DNA of 64,000 nucleotides from Callipepla californica brunnescens. Lineage: Eukaryota; Chordata; Aves; Galliformes; Odontophoridae. Both the position numbers and the translations under genes were made by a program. Of the stretch, positions 31,943 through 43,690 are shown piece by piece. The stretch spans positions 310,001 through 374,000 of the forward strand of contig JALIRH010000036.1 of assembly GCA_023055505.1 (NCBI GenBank), written 5' to 3'. The notes beneath the pieces are model-generated. The model had not been told where the DNA came from, did not search any database, and saw nothing but the letters and a program-made list of their open reading frames with translations. The number at the start of each line of letters is the position of its first letter. Position 1 is the stretch's first letter.

Positions 31943-32430
31943 AGCCCCGACACAGCCCATGGCCCATCTGGTGGAAAGAACACAGCCGTGGTGGGGAACA
32001 GGGAATTTCCCAGGGCTGGGGACAAAAGGGTGGATGAGGACTGCAGACACCCGCATTGTGTGTAGGGCTGAGGCACCGGAGGAAAGTGTATCTTTAAAAA
32101 GCGGATTATCTGGTTAAACAGAGGGCAGGGGGCTGGGCCAGGAGATAATGGGGTGTCTGTGACAGCTTTATTAGGAAGTGCCTAACGTCGGAGCAATTTC
32201 ATGGCGGGGCTCAGAGTGACGAGTGGCTCCGGGAGCGCTCCGGTGACGCTGTCAGATGGGCTTAGGGACAACCGGCCCCTCTCTTTGCTGCAGGAGACAA
32301 AGGGAACAGCGGGGACCCACAGCCCGCCGCCTGCCTCGAGTCCCTGCAAAGGGTGGGATCTGTTCTCTTTGCCTTTTATTCCTCACGCCATCCCTTTCAC
32401 TGCCAACTTGTAGGATGCGAAAGTGGCATC

Positions 32431-32560
32431 CATGGAACCGTAGGGTGGTTGGGTTGGAAAGGACATCAAAGATTGCAGAACCGTTGGGTGGTTTATTGGA
32501 TGGGACCTCAAAGATCATCCAGTTCCAACCACCTGCCGTGAGCTGGTGGCTGTATCCATG
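32431..32560 (-). mobile_element. CR1 LINE 3' end, tail duplicated
   Basis: Two successive reverse tails: ggttgggttggaaaggacat, then gggtggtttattggatggga followed by cctcaaagatcatccagttc. Confidence 0.75.
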
Positions 32561-33469
32561 CAGCTGACCCAAACCAAGGGTGATCTTCACCCATAACTCC
32601 TTCCAGCAGATACCACAGAGCGATATTTTATCCCATAGGAGCAGCTCCTGGCACTAATCCTGCAGTGATGGGTTCCCAGAGGTTTGGCAGTGCTCTCCTG
32701 AGATGTGTGTGCGTGTCTGCATCAGTGTGGACTGGAGCACCACCAGGACGCTCAGCACTAAGAGACTCCAACTGGAAGTGCCCCGTTCCTAGGAAGCAGA
32801 GAACACACACTGACCAGCACCAGCATTGACACCCAGCCCAAGTCTTGAGGAGTAATCAGTATCAAGGGGCACTCACACTGCTCTGTAATCCCAAAGGTTT
32901 CACAAAGCCTGAGCAGCTCCCAGTCAGCTCTCCTGGGGCTTAGGGAAGGATTGACAGCCACCCTTAAGGCCCCAAGCAGCTCCTGTCAGCTAGGCTCCCT
33001 GCAAGAAGGGAAAAAGCCCTTAGGCCAGCAAAGATATCCCATCCTTGGCCCCACTGCTTGGCTTCCCCCAGTGCCCTGACCTCTGTCCTTCACCAGTGCT
33101 GGGACTCAGATCTATGATTGTGGGCTCTGAGGTGCGTGCTGCCCCGTTCCTGGCTGTGACCCCAACCTGATTGAGGCACCGATACCTCATTGCTTCTCCA
33201 GAATGCTCCGAACCACCAAAATGGGATCGGAACCCCCCACATGTAGGTTTGTTGGTGCAGCATGGAGCTTCCTGTACACAAGCGTTGGTGCACGAGCTCC
33301 AAATTGGCCATCTTCCTCCAAACCAGCCCTTCCCTCCCTGTACCCAAATCCTACCGCCCTCTCTTTCAACTTTTCCCCTCTCTCCTTCCCCCCCTCTGTA
33401 ACAAATCGCCGAAAAGAGGGACGAAGAGAGGCTCCAATGACAGATGGAGCTGCTGCTGTCATCTCTCTT

Positions 33470-33790
33470 AACTGTCACCGAGAAAATCACACGGCGGCCA
33501 CTGAAATTCAAATTAGAGTTTCGCTGAAGCTGCTAAAACTCATCAAAAGATATCTTTGAAGTCCACTGGCAGGCCGGTCATTTCTTTTAAATTAGTCCCT
33601 GTTGAAAATGAAATTGCAGGGAGTTGGTGTATTAGCATACGGGAGTGCGAGAGACGGCACAATGCCGCCTTTCCGGGGAGCAGAGGCAGTTTGCTCCCGC
33701 ACAAAGACCGCGCTCCAACCGAGCTCTGATTGCGTTAGGATCAATGAAAGGGTCATTTTGAAGCTCCCCATTAACGGGGCTGGGCTGGCG
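33470..33790. promoter_or_regulatory. Candidate conserved noncoding element with paired TCF/LEF-like sites
   Basis: Repeat-free and AT-balanced, with atcaaaagatatctttga at 33,542-33,559: two inverted TCF/LEF-like sites around GATATC. Nearby are aaattcaaattagag and cattaacg. Function and conservation are inferred only. Confidence 0.3.
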
Positions 33791-33992
33791 CTCAGGGGGA
33801 GGGCAGAGCCGGCCCTGCGTCCCTGTGCCCTCCAATCCAACCTGGCTGCTCATCATAGGCCAGTGCTAATTGAGGAGCTGCCTCGTTAGTGGAGCTGGTT
33901 CAGTGGTGAGGAGAGGGGTTCGTCTTAGTTTGGCCAAGGGACAGTGGCTGGCCACAATGGGGTGGTGGCCAGTGGCCCCAAGAAGAGCTGTA

Positions 33993-34140
33993 GCATAGAA
34001 TGGTTGGAGTTGGAAAGGACCCTAAAAGCCATCAGGCCCAATGCCCTGCAACGAGCAGGGACACACAAGCTCCATCAGTGCTCAGAGCCCCTCTAGCCTG
34101 AGCTTGGGTGTCTGCAGGGATGGGGCACCACCAATGGAGG
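33993..34140 (-). mobile_element. CR1 LINE 3' end
   Basis: atagaatggttggagttgga followed by ctgcaacgagcagggacaca and tgcagggatggggcaccacc. Confidence 0.85.
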
Positions 34141-34260
34141 TGAATGAGCATCTCTTATTAGTGAATATTTCCCAGCATGGACAGAACTGGGTCGATGTCC
34201 AGCTTCAGCTCAGCCCAACCCAAGTATCTGCCCAGAAATGTTGGCCCTGAGGATGAGTGC

Positions 34261-34505
34261 TCCCTTTCCCTTTCCCTTTCCCTTTCCCTTTCCCTTTCCC
34301 TTTCCCTTTCCCTTTCCCTTTCCCTTTCCCTTTCCCTTTCCCTTTCCCTTTCCCTTTCCCTTTCCCTTTCCCTTTCCTTTTCCCTTTCCCTTTCCCTTTC
34401 CCTTTCCCTTTCCCTTTCCCTTTCCCTTTCCCTTTCCCTTTCCCTTTCCCTGTCCCTCTCCCTCTCCCTCTCCCTCTCCCTCTCCCTCTCCCTCTCCCTC
34501 TCCCT
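34261..34505. repeat. CCCTTT hexamer array passing into CCCTCT
   Basis: About 31 CCCTTT units (34,261-34,450, one TTTT variant near 34,378), a single ccctgt, then about 8 CCCTCT units to 34,505. The strand is purely pyrimidine apart from one g, and a pyrimidine-rich flank continues to about 34,555. Confidence 0.98.
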
Positions 34506-34911
34506 TATTTCCCTTCCCCACCTTCCTCTTCCTCCTCTTCCCTCCCCTTCCCCATTGCATGACACCATCCTGCCCTCCGCAAGGGACTGAGCACAGTGCT
34601 TTGCCCGCTATGAGCCCTTTCCCCAGCCCCACTACCCGTCCCAGCATACCGAGTTTCCCCTGCCTGCCCCGAATCTCTGTGCAGTGTTTTTTTTCATGTC
34701 AGCTGCTGATGAATAGAGCTGTTCCTGTCATTACTGAGCTGATGAAATGGGACTTTGAGTGGCACCATGTAAACTCATGCATCACGGATCTCACACAGCT
34801 CCAAGAGAGGTTCAGGGTGGGTCAGTGGCAAAATTGTGTTCCCCATGGTCTTGGCCAGCTCTCGGTGCTGGGATGCAGGGCTTGATGTAGAAGTTAAAGG
34901 TGAATCAAAGG

Positions 34912-35005
34912 ATCATAGAATCACTGAGGTTGGAAAAGACCACTAAGATCAAGTCCTGCCATCAACCCATCACCCATAGCTGCTGCCTGTACTGGGTCAC
35001 TGCTT
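34912..35005 (-). mobile_element. CR1 LINE 3' end fragment
   Basis: atcatagaatcactgaggtt followed by ggaaaagaccactaagatca. Confidence 0.85.
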
Positions 35006-35708
35006 TCCTTCAAGACATAGCTATAGCCATCCACATAGCAGAAATAGCACCCAAATACTTCCACCAGTGGTTAGTGGATCTCCCTGCTCATTGTTGGTTC
35101 CACATTTGTGAAATCTACTATGCTCAGGTGAGCCTTTTCCCCTTGCACTGGCAGAATGAAACCATGGCTCCTGCTCCTGACGTCTCCAGGACTACCTTCC
35201 CCAGATGGACAATCAATGTTTCTGGCTGCGCACTCGAATTGCTGGTGGGGCACAACCCCAAATAAAGGCCAGGTCCTACAGTGCCCTACAAAAAAGGCTG
35301 ACCTCACCTTGGAGATGCAGCCATCCAGAGGGCAAGTTGAATAGAAAACCTCTAACAGGAGGTACTATGGGTGAATTTTCTATCTAAAAGTACTGGGAGA
35401 TGTACCAGGAGAAGAGGAATCAATTCTCATCAGTCAGTCATACAATCATAGGATTTAAATCTCCTCTCTTTTAGCTTAAAACCATTTCTGTCGAAGCACA
35501 GCTCAGCTCTAAATGAAGAGATCCTGAGCTTTTGCTTTCTGACAACATCCAGAGCGGTCACTTTCGAAATGTGGAGCCTTCTGAATCCAAATGTGTTTCT
35601 CAAAGAGAAATGTTTGTCCAAGCCAGCCATTTCATACTGACAGCTTTGAGATCAGCAAATCAGCGTTCCCTATTAAAAAATTCACTGTGGCCTCAGTCAT
35701 CCTCCTCT

Positions 35709-35859
35709 CCCATCCATCCATCCATCCATCCATCCATCCATCCATCCATCCATCCATCCATCCATCCACCCATCCATCCATCCACCCATCCATCCATCCA
35801 TCCATCCATCCATCCATCCATCCATCCATCCATCCATCCATCCACCCACCCACCCATCC
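35709..35859. repeat. ATCC tetranucleotide microsatellite
   Basis: About 37 units of CATC with a few CACC variants, which cluster at the right end. Confidence 0.98.
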
Positions 35860-36809
35860 TCCAGTGGCCTTAATGCTGCGGAGCATCTCAAAGCCTACCT
35901 GGATCCCTAGTTACATGATCATCTCGTTCTTCTCCCACCTCCTCAGCCACCCTTGTGTTCTGCTATAGTATAGAAGGCATTGCTGAGTGTGACCCTGAAC
36001 CCAAGCCCTGCTGTCCCTGCCAGGGATGGAGGCTTTGGTGGCCTTTGGTGCAGCCAACGTGTATACATACTGCTAATGCCAGAGTCCCTTCCCACAAATC
36101 CATCTCTCAAGCAGTGACGGGGCCAATCGATATGGGGGCAGCTCTTTAGCAGTTCCTGCCAGGGAGCAGCAGCCCTCCTGGTGCTATCTGCCAGGCAGGC
36201 AACCATTTGTCTGCAGGATGGATGAGGGGACAGATTGACAGCGGGTGGCTCTTCCACCTACACATACAGACTGCTGCCATGGCCACAGTAGGGCAGGCTG
36301 CAAATGGATGGGGATGAGGCGCAGAGAATGGCTCACACACCCTGAGTGCACAGCTTTGTACCTATGTTTGTGCAGCATGGGAGTGTGCTGGAGGGCAGCA
36401 TGGCCCCCCCAGGGCCCTCTGACCCTGAGACAGCCCCAGGGCACAGTGGGACATAGCAGGGAGCAGCACTGTGCCACCAGCATGCACACGGTTGTGTGCA
36501 ACCCCACCATCAGCGGCAGATGGGAACCAGGGTGTAGGCAGCACTGTGGATCTAGGAGCAGGAAAGTGTTTAACTCATCATCCTGGATTTAAATCGTCTT
36601 AGCCTGGCTTGTTGCAAAACCCAAACCAACAAATGCCTTATGGTAAACCAAAGGCACAGCCACCACAGCTACCAACCAGGCTTTGCTCTCAGGAACCCTA
36701 TGTCTGCCTCTGGAAGTCCTCTGGGGAGGTGTCGCTTCTCCAAAGCATTTGTTCTTTGCATGCATGGACCATTTAGATGGGATATAAAGAAGTTTTTTAT
36801 GGTGAGGGC

Positions 36810-36992
36810 AGTGAGGTACTGCACAGGTTGCCCAGAGTGGTGGTGGTGCCCCATCCCTGCACACACCCAAGGTCAGGTTGGACGGGGCACGGAGCACTGA
36901 TGGAGCTGTGGATGTCCCTGCTCATCACAGGGGGTTGGACCAGATAGCCTCTAAGGGTGCTTTCCAACTCAGACCATTCTATGACTGTCTGT
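36810..36992 (+). mobile_element. CR1 LINE 3' end
   Basis: tgaggtactgcacaggttgc, tgcccagagtggtggtggtg, ggggttggaccagatagcct and the tail ccattctatgact. Confidence 0.85.
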
Positions 36993-37394
36993 TTCTCTGC
37001 ACAGTGCCTGTGGTGCCCCTGAGCCGTGTGGTCTGGCCTCCCATCAGCAGCTCTGCGCTGGCAGCAGCTCCTCCACAGGGCCCGTCACTGTCAGCAGACA
37101 ACAAAGAGGCTCTGACGTGCTGCTGCTCCTGAGCAGGGATGGGCTCTCCCGGGACTGCCTTGGCTGCCTTCCCCGACTTGTCTGGGCTTTGAGAGCAGTT
37201 CTATGAGAGCACTGCCGGCCCAGGAACCCCTTGGCAGACCCTCGGTGCTTTGCTCCAGTGGGACTTCTATTCCCAGAAGCACACGGCCCTCTGGGACCCT
37301 GCTCCTGTCCCTGTGCCATGGAGCCCAGGGGTGAGCCCTGGGCAGCACAGCTCAGGGATGTGCAGAGGTTTGGGCTGGGGAAGAAGAGACAGCA

Positions 37395-37690
37395 AGAATC
37401 ATGAAATCATAGAATGAGTTAAGATGGGAGGGACTCTAAAGGCCATCTGGTCCAACCCCCTGCAATGAGAAGGGACACCCACAGCTCCATCAGCGCTCAG
37501 AGCCCCATCTGCTTGCCCTGTGTCTGCAGGGATGTGGCATTCACCACCTCTTTGTAAAACCTGTACCAGTGCCTCATCACCCTTATTGCAAAAAACTTCC
37601 TTGCATCCGATCTAAACCTCCCCTCTTTTAGCTGGAAACTATTTCCCCTTATCCCATCACAACAGACCCCACTAAGGAGTCTGTCCCCAT
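37395..37690 (-). mobile_element. CR1 LINE 3' end, about 300 bp
   Basis: gaatcatgaaatcatagaat, then the ggccatctggtccaaccccc block and further CR1 segments to ccccttatcccatcacaaca. Confidence 0.9.
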
Positions 37691-38199
37691 TGTTTTGCTC
37701 AGACCTGCAGTAGTAGCATTCCTCTCCCTCAGCTCCTGAATGCTCACCTGGATCCCTTGCTGGGCTGGGCCTTGGCCATCGTGCATCACGGAGGACTCTC
37801 AGGTCTTCGTGGCCTTCCAGCCAGGAGCACCGCCACCTCCGGACACTGACGGGGTAATTGCAATATTGTCATGACATGAAGGAGATCAAAGGCTGAGTGC
37901 AGGGGAGGTGGCAGCAGTGGTAAGAATGACATGCAGTTTGCATTTAGAAAGCACTTAAGAAGCAATTATCCAGTGCTGGGAGCCCTGGCCAGAGAGTGTG
38001 GCTCATGTATTTTAATGCCTATTTCAAAGAGATGAAGATTGGTGCCCAGCGGGAGGGCCGGCAGTCGCAGCAGCTGTATGCAGTTTGCTCAGGGCCAGGC
38101 TGCACTGCAGCGGCCTCACGCAACGCTGCGGGCTCACGGTGCCACGTCCCCCATCCCTGCATCCCCTGCCCCACTGCAGCACCTTGCATCTCCTGCATT

Positions 38200-38255
38200 G
38201 TGGGTGGTATTGGCAGTAGGTGGACTGGATGATCTTAGAGGTCTTTTTCCAGCCC
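38200..38255 (+). mobile_element. CR1 LINE terminal fragment
   Basis: gtggactggatgatcttaga followed by ggtctttttccag. Confidence 0.65.
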
Positions 38256-39414
38256 GGCTCCAAAGCCTGCAGCAGATCCCTCCGCGGTGGGGTTCAGTTC
38301 CTGGCATGCACCGTGCAGCAGCCTGTGGATTCCTCCTCTCCTGCGAGGCACCAGACTTCAGTGCACCAGCGCTGCGTTGCTGGGCTGCGTGATCTGTCCA
38401 TGGAAAAACCAAGAGTGGAGGTTCCTCCCTGCCCAACTTATCCGTGCTCCCCCTGCCCATCAGAGCAGGGAACTGCCTTTGAGGCAAGGTCGTCGGATTT
38501 AGGCCAAAGTGGGACAGGCTGCGATGGCTGAAGATAATCCCAGAGCTGCAGGGATATTCATACTGATCCCAAATCACAGTTCTGATTTCAGTCTAAGCTG
38601 TTTGTTTTCTGCTGCTGTCCCCACGCACAGCAGCACCCATTGCAGTGCTTTCACGCTGAGCTGAAATCAGCTCTGCTGGAGCTTTAGGGCTTTAGGACAT
38701 CTGTCACTCCTGGATGTGGGCTGTCCTCAGCTCCTCTCTTCTGCTGCATGTAAAGTACTTGCGAAGTCTTTGGGAAAATATGGTTTTCTGACCTCACGTG
38801 GACCCAGAGGACAGGGTGAAGGCATTGCTTTCTTCAGGACATGGAAGAGGCTGAGAGATGGTGGCCTGGCCAGGACATGCACTTGTCTAATGGTTAAGGG
38901 AAGGCAAGATGGGTGTAATCGTGCAAAGAAAGGAGAGAAGAGGACCCAGCTCTCCCATCCACTGTGCCAAAGCTGTCCTGTACTCTGCTTTGTTCCTTCA
39001 TTTTTTGTGCGCTCAGTCCTTCAGCCACTTCATTTAACAGTCTCTGGAGCAGCCACATTTTGTTGTGAGTAGAGGAGAAAAATGGCCTGGAATTCCCCAG
39101 GCTCAGACGTGTCACAGGCATCTCTGCTGCTAAAGACAGCACTGCAAGTGAGCAGGGAGACATAATTTCTGCTTCTCTGGTCAGAGCCTTACACCTCCCC
39201 TCCGAGCACCTCACCATGTCAGCGCACATCCTCAGTAGGACCTTGGCACCAACGCCAACTTTCAGCCCACCTTCTCTGTACAATGTACTGGATACACTGC
39301 AGAGATGGAGTGGAGCTTGGGAAAAGCTGGGGAGCCACCATCTCCACTCTATGGTTGGGATGCTCCTCTCAGGTGTGATCACCACTACTGAGCCATCTTC
39401 TGAGCTCATTCCCC

Positions 39415-39500
39415 ATGGAATCAGAACATCCCGAGTTGGAAGGGGCCCATAAGGGCCGAGTCCTACTCCTCTGCAGTGAACAGGGATGTCTACAGCTTGA
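39415..39500 (-). mobile_element. CR1 LINE 3' fragment
   Basis: atggaatcagaacatcccga, gttggaaggggcccataagg and ctgcagtgaacagggat. Confidence 0.7.
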
Positions 39501-40239
39501 TTGGGTGAGCAACAGGTTGCAGTATAAAGGAATCTGCTAAAGCAGCACTCTTAATCTTGGCACTGGCTGGTTCCGAAGCTTTGATTTCTCTGGTTGACTC
39601 ACAGCACAGAAATCCAATGCACTTGGGGGTGGGGGGGAGGGGGAGTGGGAAACAGAATGTATGAAAGACGTAGTTTTAATCAGAGAGCACTGAAAGGAAG
39701 AGGAATCTCGGAAGAGCTTGTGACTGATGTGTGTCTGAAGGTAGAGATGGGGGCAGAGAGAGAGGGCTGGTTGCAGAGCTAACTCCAAGCAGAGCGATTA
39801 GAATTTGCAAGACAGCAGAAGTCACCCCGTCCGGAGTGACAACTTTGAAGGGTGAGTAGCACATCACTTTCATGGACACGGTTGAAAACACTTGACACCA
39901 CCTGAGTGACCCGTGGCAGAGATGAGAGCAGATCTGAAAGTAGGAATGAAGCCAACACAGCGCCTGGAAGCTGCATGCACTGTGATAAGCAGTGGAATCA
40001 GTGCCCTGCATACTGGAGGAAGGCAGGAAATGCAGGAGCACACAAGCACCAGCAGATGCGCAAGGTGGATAACGGAGAAGGTGATCATGTTATTAGCTCA
40101 GGTGGTTTCTTCAAAGGAACACAGGATAGTGCTGCAGTAGAAGGCAAGTGCTTAAATCTGAAGGCCAAGTTAAGTTGCTCTGCTTTAAAGGTGTATATTT
40201 CAAAGCAAGCCAGAAATTATCTCATCAACAGGCACTTCT

Positions 40240-40552
40240 TCAGACAATGGTGGGGGTCAGGGAGAGGGTCAGCTTCTTCTCCCAGGTAACAGTGGTCAGA
40301 CGAGAGGGAATGGCCTCAGGTTGTACCAGGGGAGGTTCAGGTTGGATCTGAGGAACTATTTATTCTCCAAAGGAGTGGTGATTCACAGGAGGAGGCTGCC
40401 CAGAGAGGGGAGGAAGGATCTGTCCCTGCGGTGCTCAAGGAACGTGGAGATGTGGCACTGAGGGGCAAGGTGGGCATGGTGGGGGTGGGTTAAGGTTGGA
40501 CTGGATGACCTTAGAGCTTTTTTCCAACCTTAATGATTCTGTGATTCTGTAA
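40240..40552 (+). mobile_element. CR1 LINE 3' end, about 310 bp
   Basis: gagagggaatggcctcaggt, aggttcaggttggatctgag, ggctgcccagagaggggagg, and the tail ccttaatgattctgtgattc. Confidence 0.92.
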
Positions 40553-41506
40553 GGATGTGACCCAAGTGTGCCACTGACTGGAGAAGATCCTGTTTCTGCT
40601 AGCACCATCACCCGTGTCCCAAGACATGAATGCTATAACCAGGGGACCAAAGATCCTCAGTGTCAAATTCAGTGCCTTAAATCCTCTCTTAGGGCACGTT
40701 GAGACCTGGGTCACCCTGTTGTGAAGATGGATGGCTAGACTGGAGGCAAAGATGGCTGGGAAGACAAGTGGTCTAAGGGCTGGTGCATGGGTGGGCTGAG
40801 ATGCCCATTCAGGAGACAGTGCCCTGCCTTGCAGGCAGAGCAGGGCTTGGCTGGCCTCTCGCTGGCTCTTGATGCCCTATGGGAAATTGATCAGCACAAC
40901 TGAGCTCAGGTGGGCACAGAGCTGCCCAGTAACACTGTAAGGTTCAACCTCGGCTTCACCGAAGCACAGAGACTGTGTTAAGGTCACACGCTGTCCTTCC
41001 TAGAGTACTGCCCCAGCTTAGGGGTGAAGGTGGGGTTTTATCTACATCAGACCACTGTCTCTGAGCCCTTCTCTCCATGTGAAATATAGAGCATGTTCTC
41101 CCTGACCCTTTGCCACCTACCCTTGAAACATAGATTATATTCCTGTCGACTTCCAAGTGAATCTGTTAATTAGTTCCTGAGACAGTATTAATTAAATATG
41201 AACTCTTTACACATTTGTTTGTTCATCTTCTGCTGACCTTTGAACTAACGAAGGGCTTTCCACTGACCCCTCACATCCCACAGGGAGTTAAATCTCGGTG
41301 AAATAAGGTGGAGAGGTGCACGTCTGAAGAAATTAGGCGGCAGTTCTACAAGGTTACCCGAGGTAAGCGGGTTATTTATGACTTCGTATTATAGCCAGAG
41401 CAGAGATAGTTCTTCCTAAATAGTCTCACATCCAACATCCCACGTGAAGGAACACAGCTCCTGGGCAGGAGACAGGCTCCAAACTGTGTGCTGGCTGGAG
41501 GAGAAG

Positions 41507-41615
41507 ATCATAGAACCATGGAATCATGGAATAATTAAGGTTGGAAAAGACCTCTGTGATCATCCTGTCCAACCACCCACCTGCTACCAACACTGCCCAC
41601 TAAACCATGTCCCTG
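41507..41615 (-). mobile_element. CR1 LINE 3' end
   Basis: tcatagaaccatggaatcat, aattaaggttggaaaagacc, and cactaaaccatgtccctgag. Confidence 0.9.
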
Positions 41616-41899
41616 AGTACCCAGACCTTGGCTTGGTTCCGTCCTTCCCCATTGCCAGGCCACCATTGCTTTCGCACCTTGGTGTCCTGATCCCAAATTT
41701 CCGGAGGCAATAAAAATAACAAAGACAGGGCGGACCTCCCTGAAAGCATGCCCTCGGAGTTTCAGATAGGGTGTGAGCCAAATAGGGTGCCTGGGGCAGC
41801 GGGCAGTTGTACTGTCAGCTCATCCCTGCCCAGTGCCCCCTCCCCGCAGAGGGGCAGCCCAGGCTGAGCTCGGAAGTGGCTGTGGGTGTTCCCGTGTTT

Positions 41900-42110
41900 C
41901 TCCCTATTGTTCCACCCATCACTCACCCCGTTTCAAACGGAGCTTTGTTTGGTTATTTTGCAGTTTGGAAATTAATTTTGGAGAGCGCCTCATTGTAGGC
42001 TTTCAAAAGGATTACGCCCGTGTCTGCCCGGCTCTATAATTAAGTCTCTTTGAGATTTCCACTTCCAGCAGAAACAAAGTGCCTGTAATAAAGCTGGCAG
42101 TTTCAGCAGC
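41900..42110. promoter_or_regulatory. Candidate conserved noncoding element upstream of EPHA8
   Basis: Repeat-free stretch with gctttgtttggttatt, gaaattaattttgg, tataattaagtctctttg and aaacaaagtgcc (Sox/TCF-like and homeodomain-like sites). It is 3.3 kb upstream of the EPHA8 ATG. Inference only. Confidence 0.25.
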
Positions 42111-43349
42111 TATCAGTGCACTTTGTCTGCAGTGCAAATGATGTGCACTGGACAGAGAGGTGAGACTTCAGCCACTGGTCCCATGCTTGGCCCGGCCTTC
42201 CTCTGTAGCTGCTGACACTCAGTGCCAGGGGCAGCGTCAGGATATTTTTGGCTGCTTTCAAGCCCCAGCTCCTGGAGGCATACGATTATAACAGCAAAGC
42301 CTTTGACCTCGGCGGCCGTGCAGAATGGAGCCACAGGCTAGAAACTGCAAAGCAGAGGAGAGGTAACAAGAGCAACGAGGTGTACTTGTGTCTCTCCTCC
42401 CGTTTTAGTGCCTGCTTAATGGGCTTTGTTTCCTGGCGTGCCTTTGAAGCGCTTGGGCTTAACTATTGCGTCTCTGCTTTTTCAGCCAGTAAAGTTTGGA
42501 TTGTTTGGGTTGTCCACAGAGAAATCCAGAGCAGGCTGCCACGTGCCTCTTCTGGGTGTTGGAGCTGAGAGCTCCATCGAGGCATGAGCAGGTATATCCA
42601 TTTGGGCAGCACTGACGTGGCAGGGCTTGGAGGTGCTCCACTAAAGAGGTGCCTGAGAGGCCATTGCTTTGCAGCAATACACAGCTCCTGTCCCTGCCCA
42701 GCTCTGCAGCAACCGTGCGCCCACCTTAGGGAGTGGGGACTTTGTTCCACTTCAGCAAGACGGAAAATAGGCAAGAAGGCAAGCCCAGCCCCGGCGCTCC
42801 TGGATGAAAGAGCAGTAATGCCGTTAATATCCAGCAATCAGAATTTCTTAGAGAGAGAAGAGTGCTGCATCCCCTTCCCTCCTGCTCATCCCTTGCTTGT
42901 TTAATGAAAATCAGAGACAGCCATTAAAGAGCTGCTTAGCATTTCAATACGTTTAATATCCTCACTGATAAGGGAACGATGGGTATTACCAAAAGGCCTT
43001 TCTTAAACGCTCCTCTTCTGCTGCTGGTGCTCCTGGTTTGTGTTTGTCTCAATTCCAGTTCCAAGCCATCTCCTTCAGTGAGGGAAAATTATGATAAGAT
43101 TATTATTATTAATAATAATAATTTAAAGGATATAAATACACAGCGCAAACAAGGAGGAAAGGCATGCCAGGCCTGCACAACCATGACCTTAATTAATTGG
43201 GGGCTGATTGCTCAGCTGGTCAAGGGCCTCCCACAGTCATACCTCGTCACTGCTGATGCTGAGGGCTGGCCCTCACCAACAGCATCCAGAGAAGGCCACC
43301 ATGAGGGAACTGTAGGGCTATGAAGAAGTGTGGAACCTTCAAAAGTTGT

Positions 43350-43690
43350 AGGACCATGGGAAGCTGTAGACCATGAGGAGCTGTGGGCCACAAGGAGCTG
43401 TTAAACCATGAGGAGCTGTAGGGCCATGAAGGAGCTGTAGGGTCATGAAGGAGATGTAGGGCCATGAGGAACTGCAGGGCCATGAGTTTTAGGGCCACGA
43501 GGAGCTGTGAGACACGAGGAGCTGTTGAACCATGAGGAGCTGTAGGGTCATGAAAGAGCTGTAGGGTCATGAAGGAGCTGTAGGGCCATGAGGAACTGCA
43601 GGGCCATGAGTTTTAGGGCCATGAGGAGCTGCAGAGCCATGAGTTTTAGGGCCATGAGGGGCTGTGATGCCATGAGGAGCCGCAGGAAGT
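43350..43690. repeat. 18-bp minisatellite with 124-bp higher-order repeat
   Basis: Units of the form ggagctgtagggccatga repeat with variants such as gttttagggccatga. A longer block starting at accatgaggagctgtaggg (43,405) recurs at 43,529, and the catgagtttt element recurs at 43,481 and 43,605, both 124 bp apart. Confidence 0.9.

Noticed and set aside
34158..34885. Long open frames on both strands over the CCCTTT array (FPFP, SLSL, RERE, GKGK repeats)
   Set aside because: They are translations of a hexamer repeat, open in every frame for trivial reasons, with no gene structure.
35532..35968. Open frames with HPSI or DGWM repeats
   Set aside because: Translations of the ATCC microsatellite.
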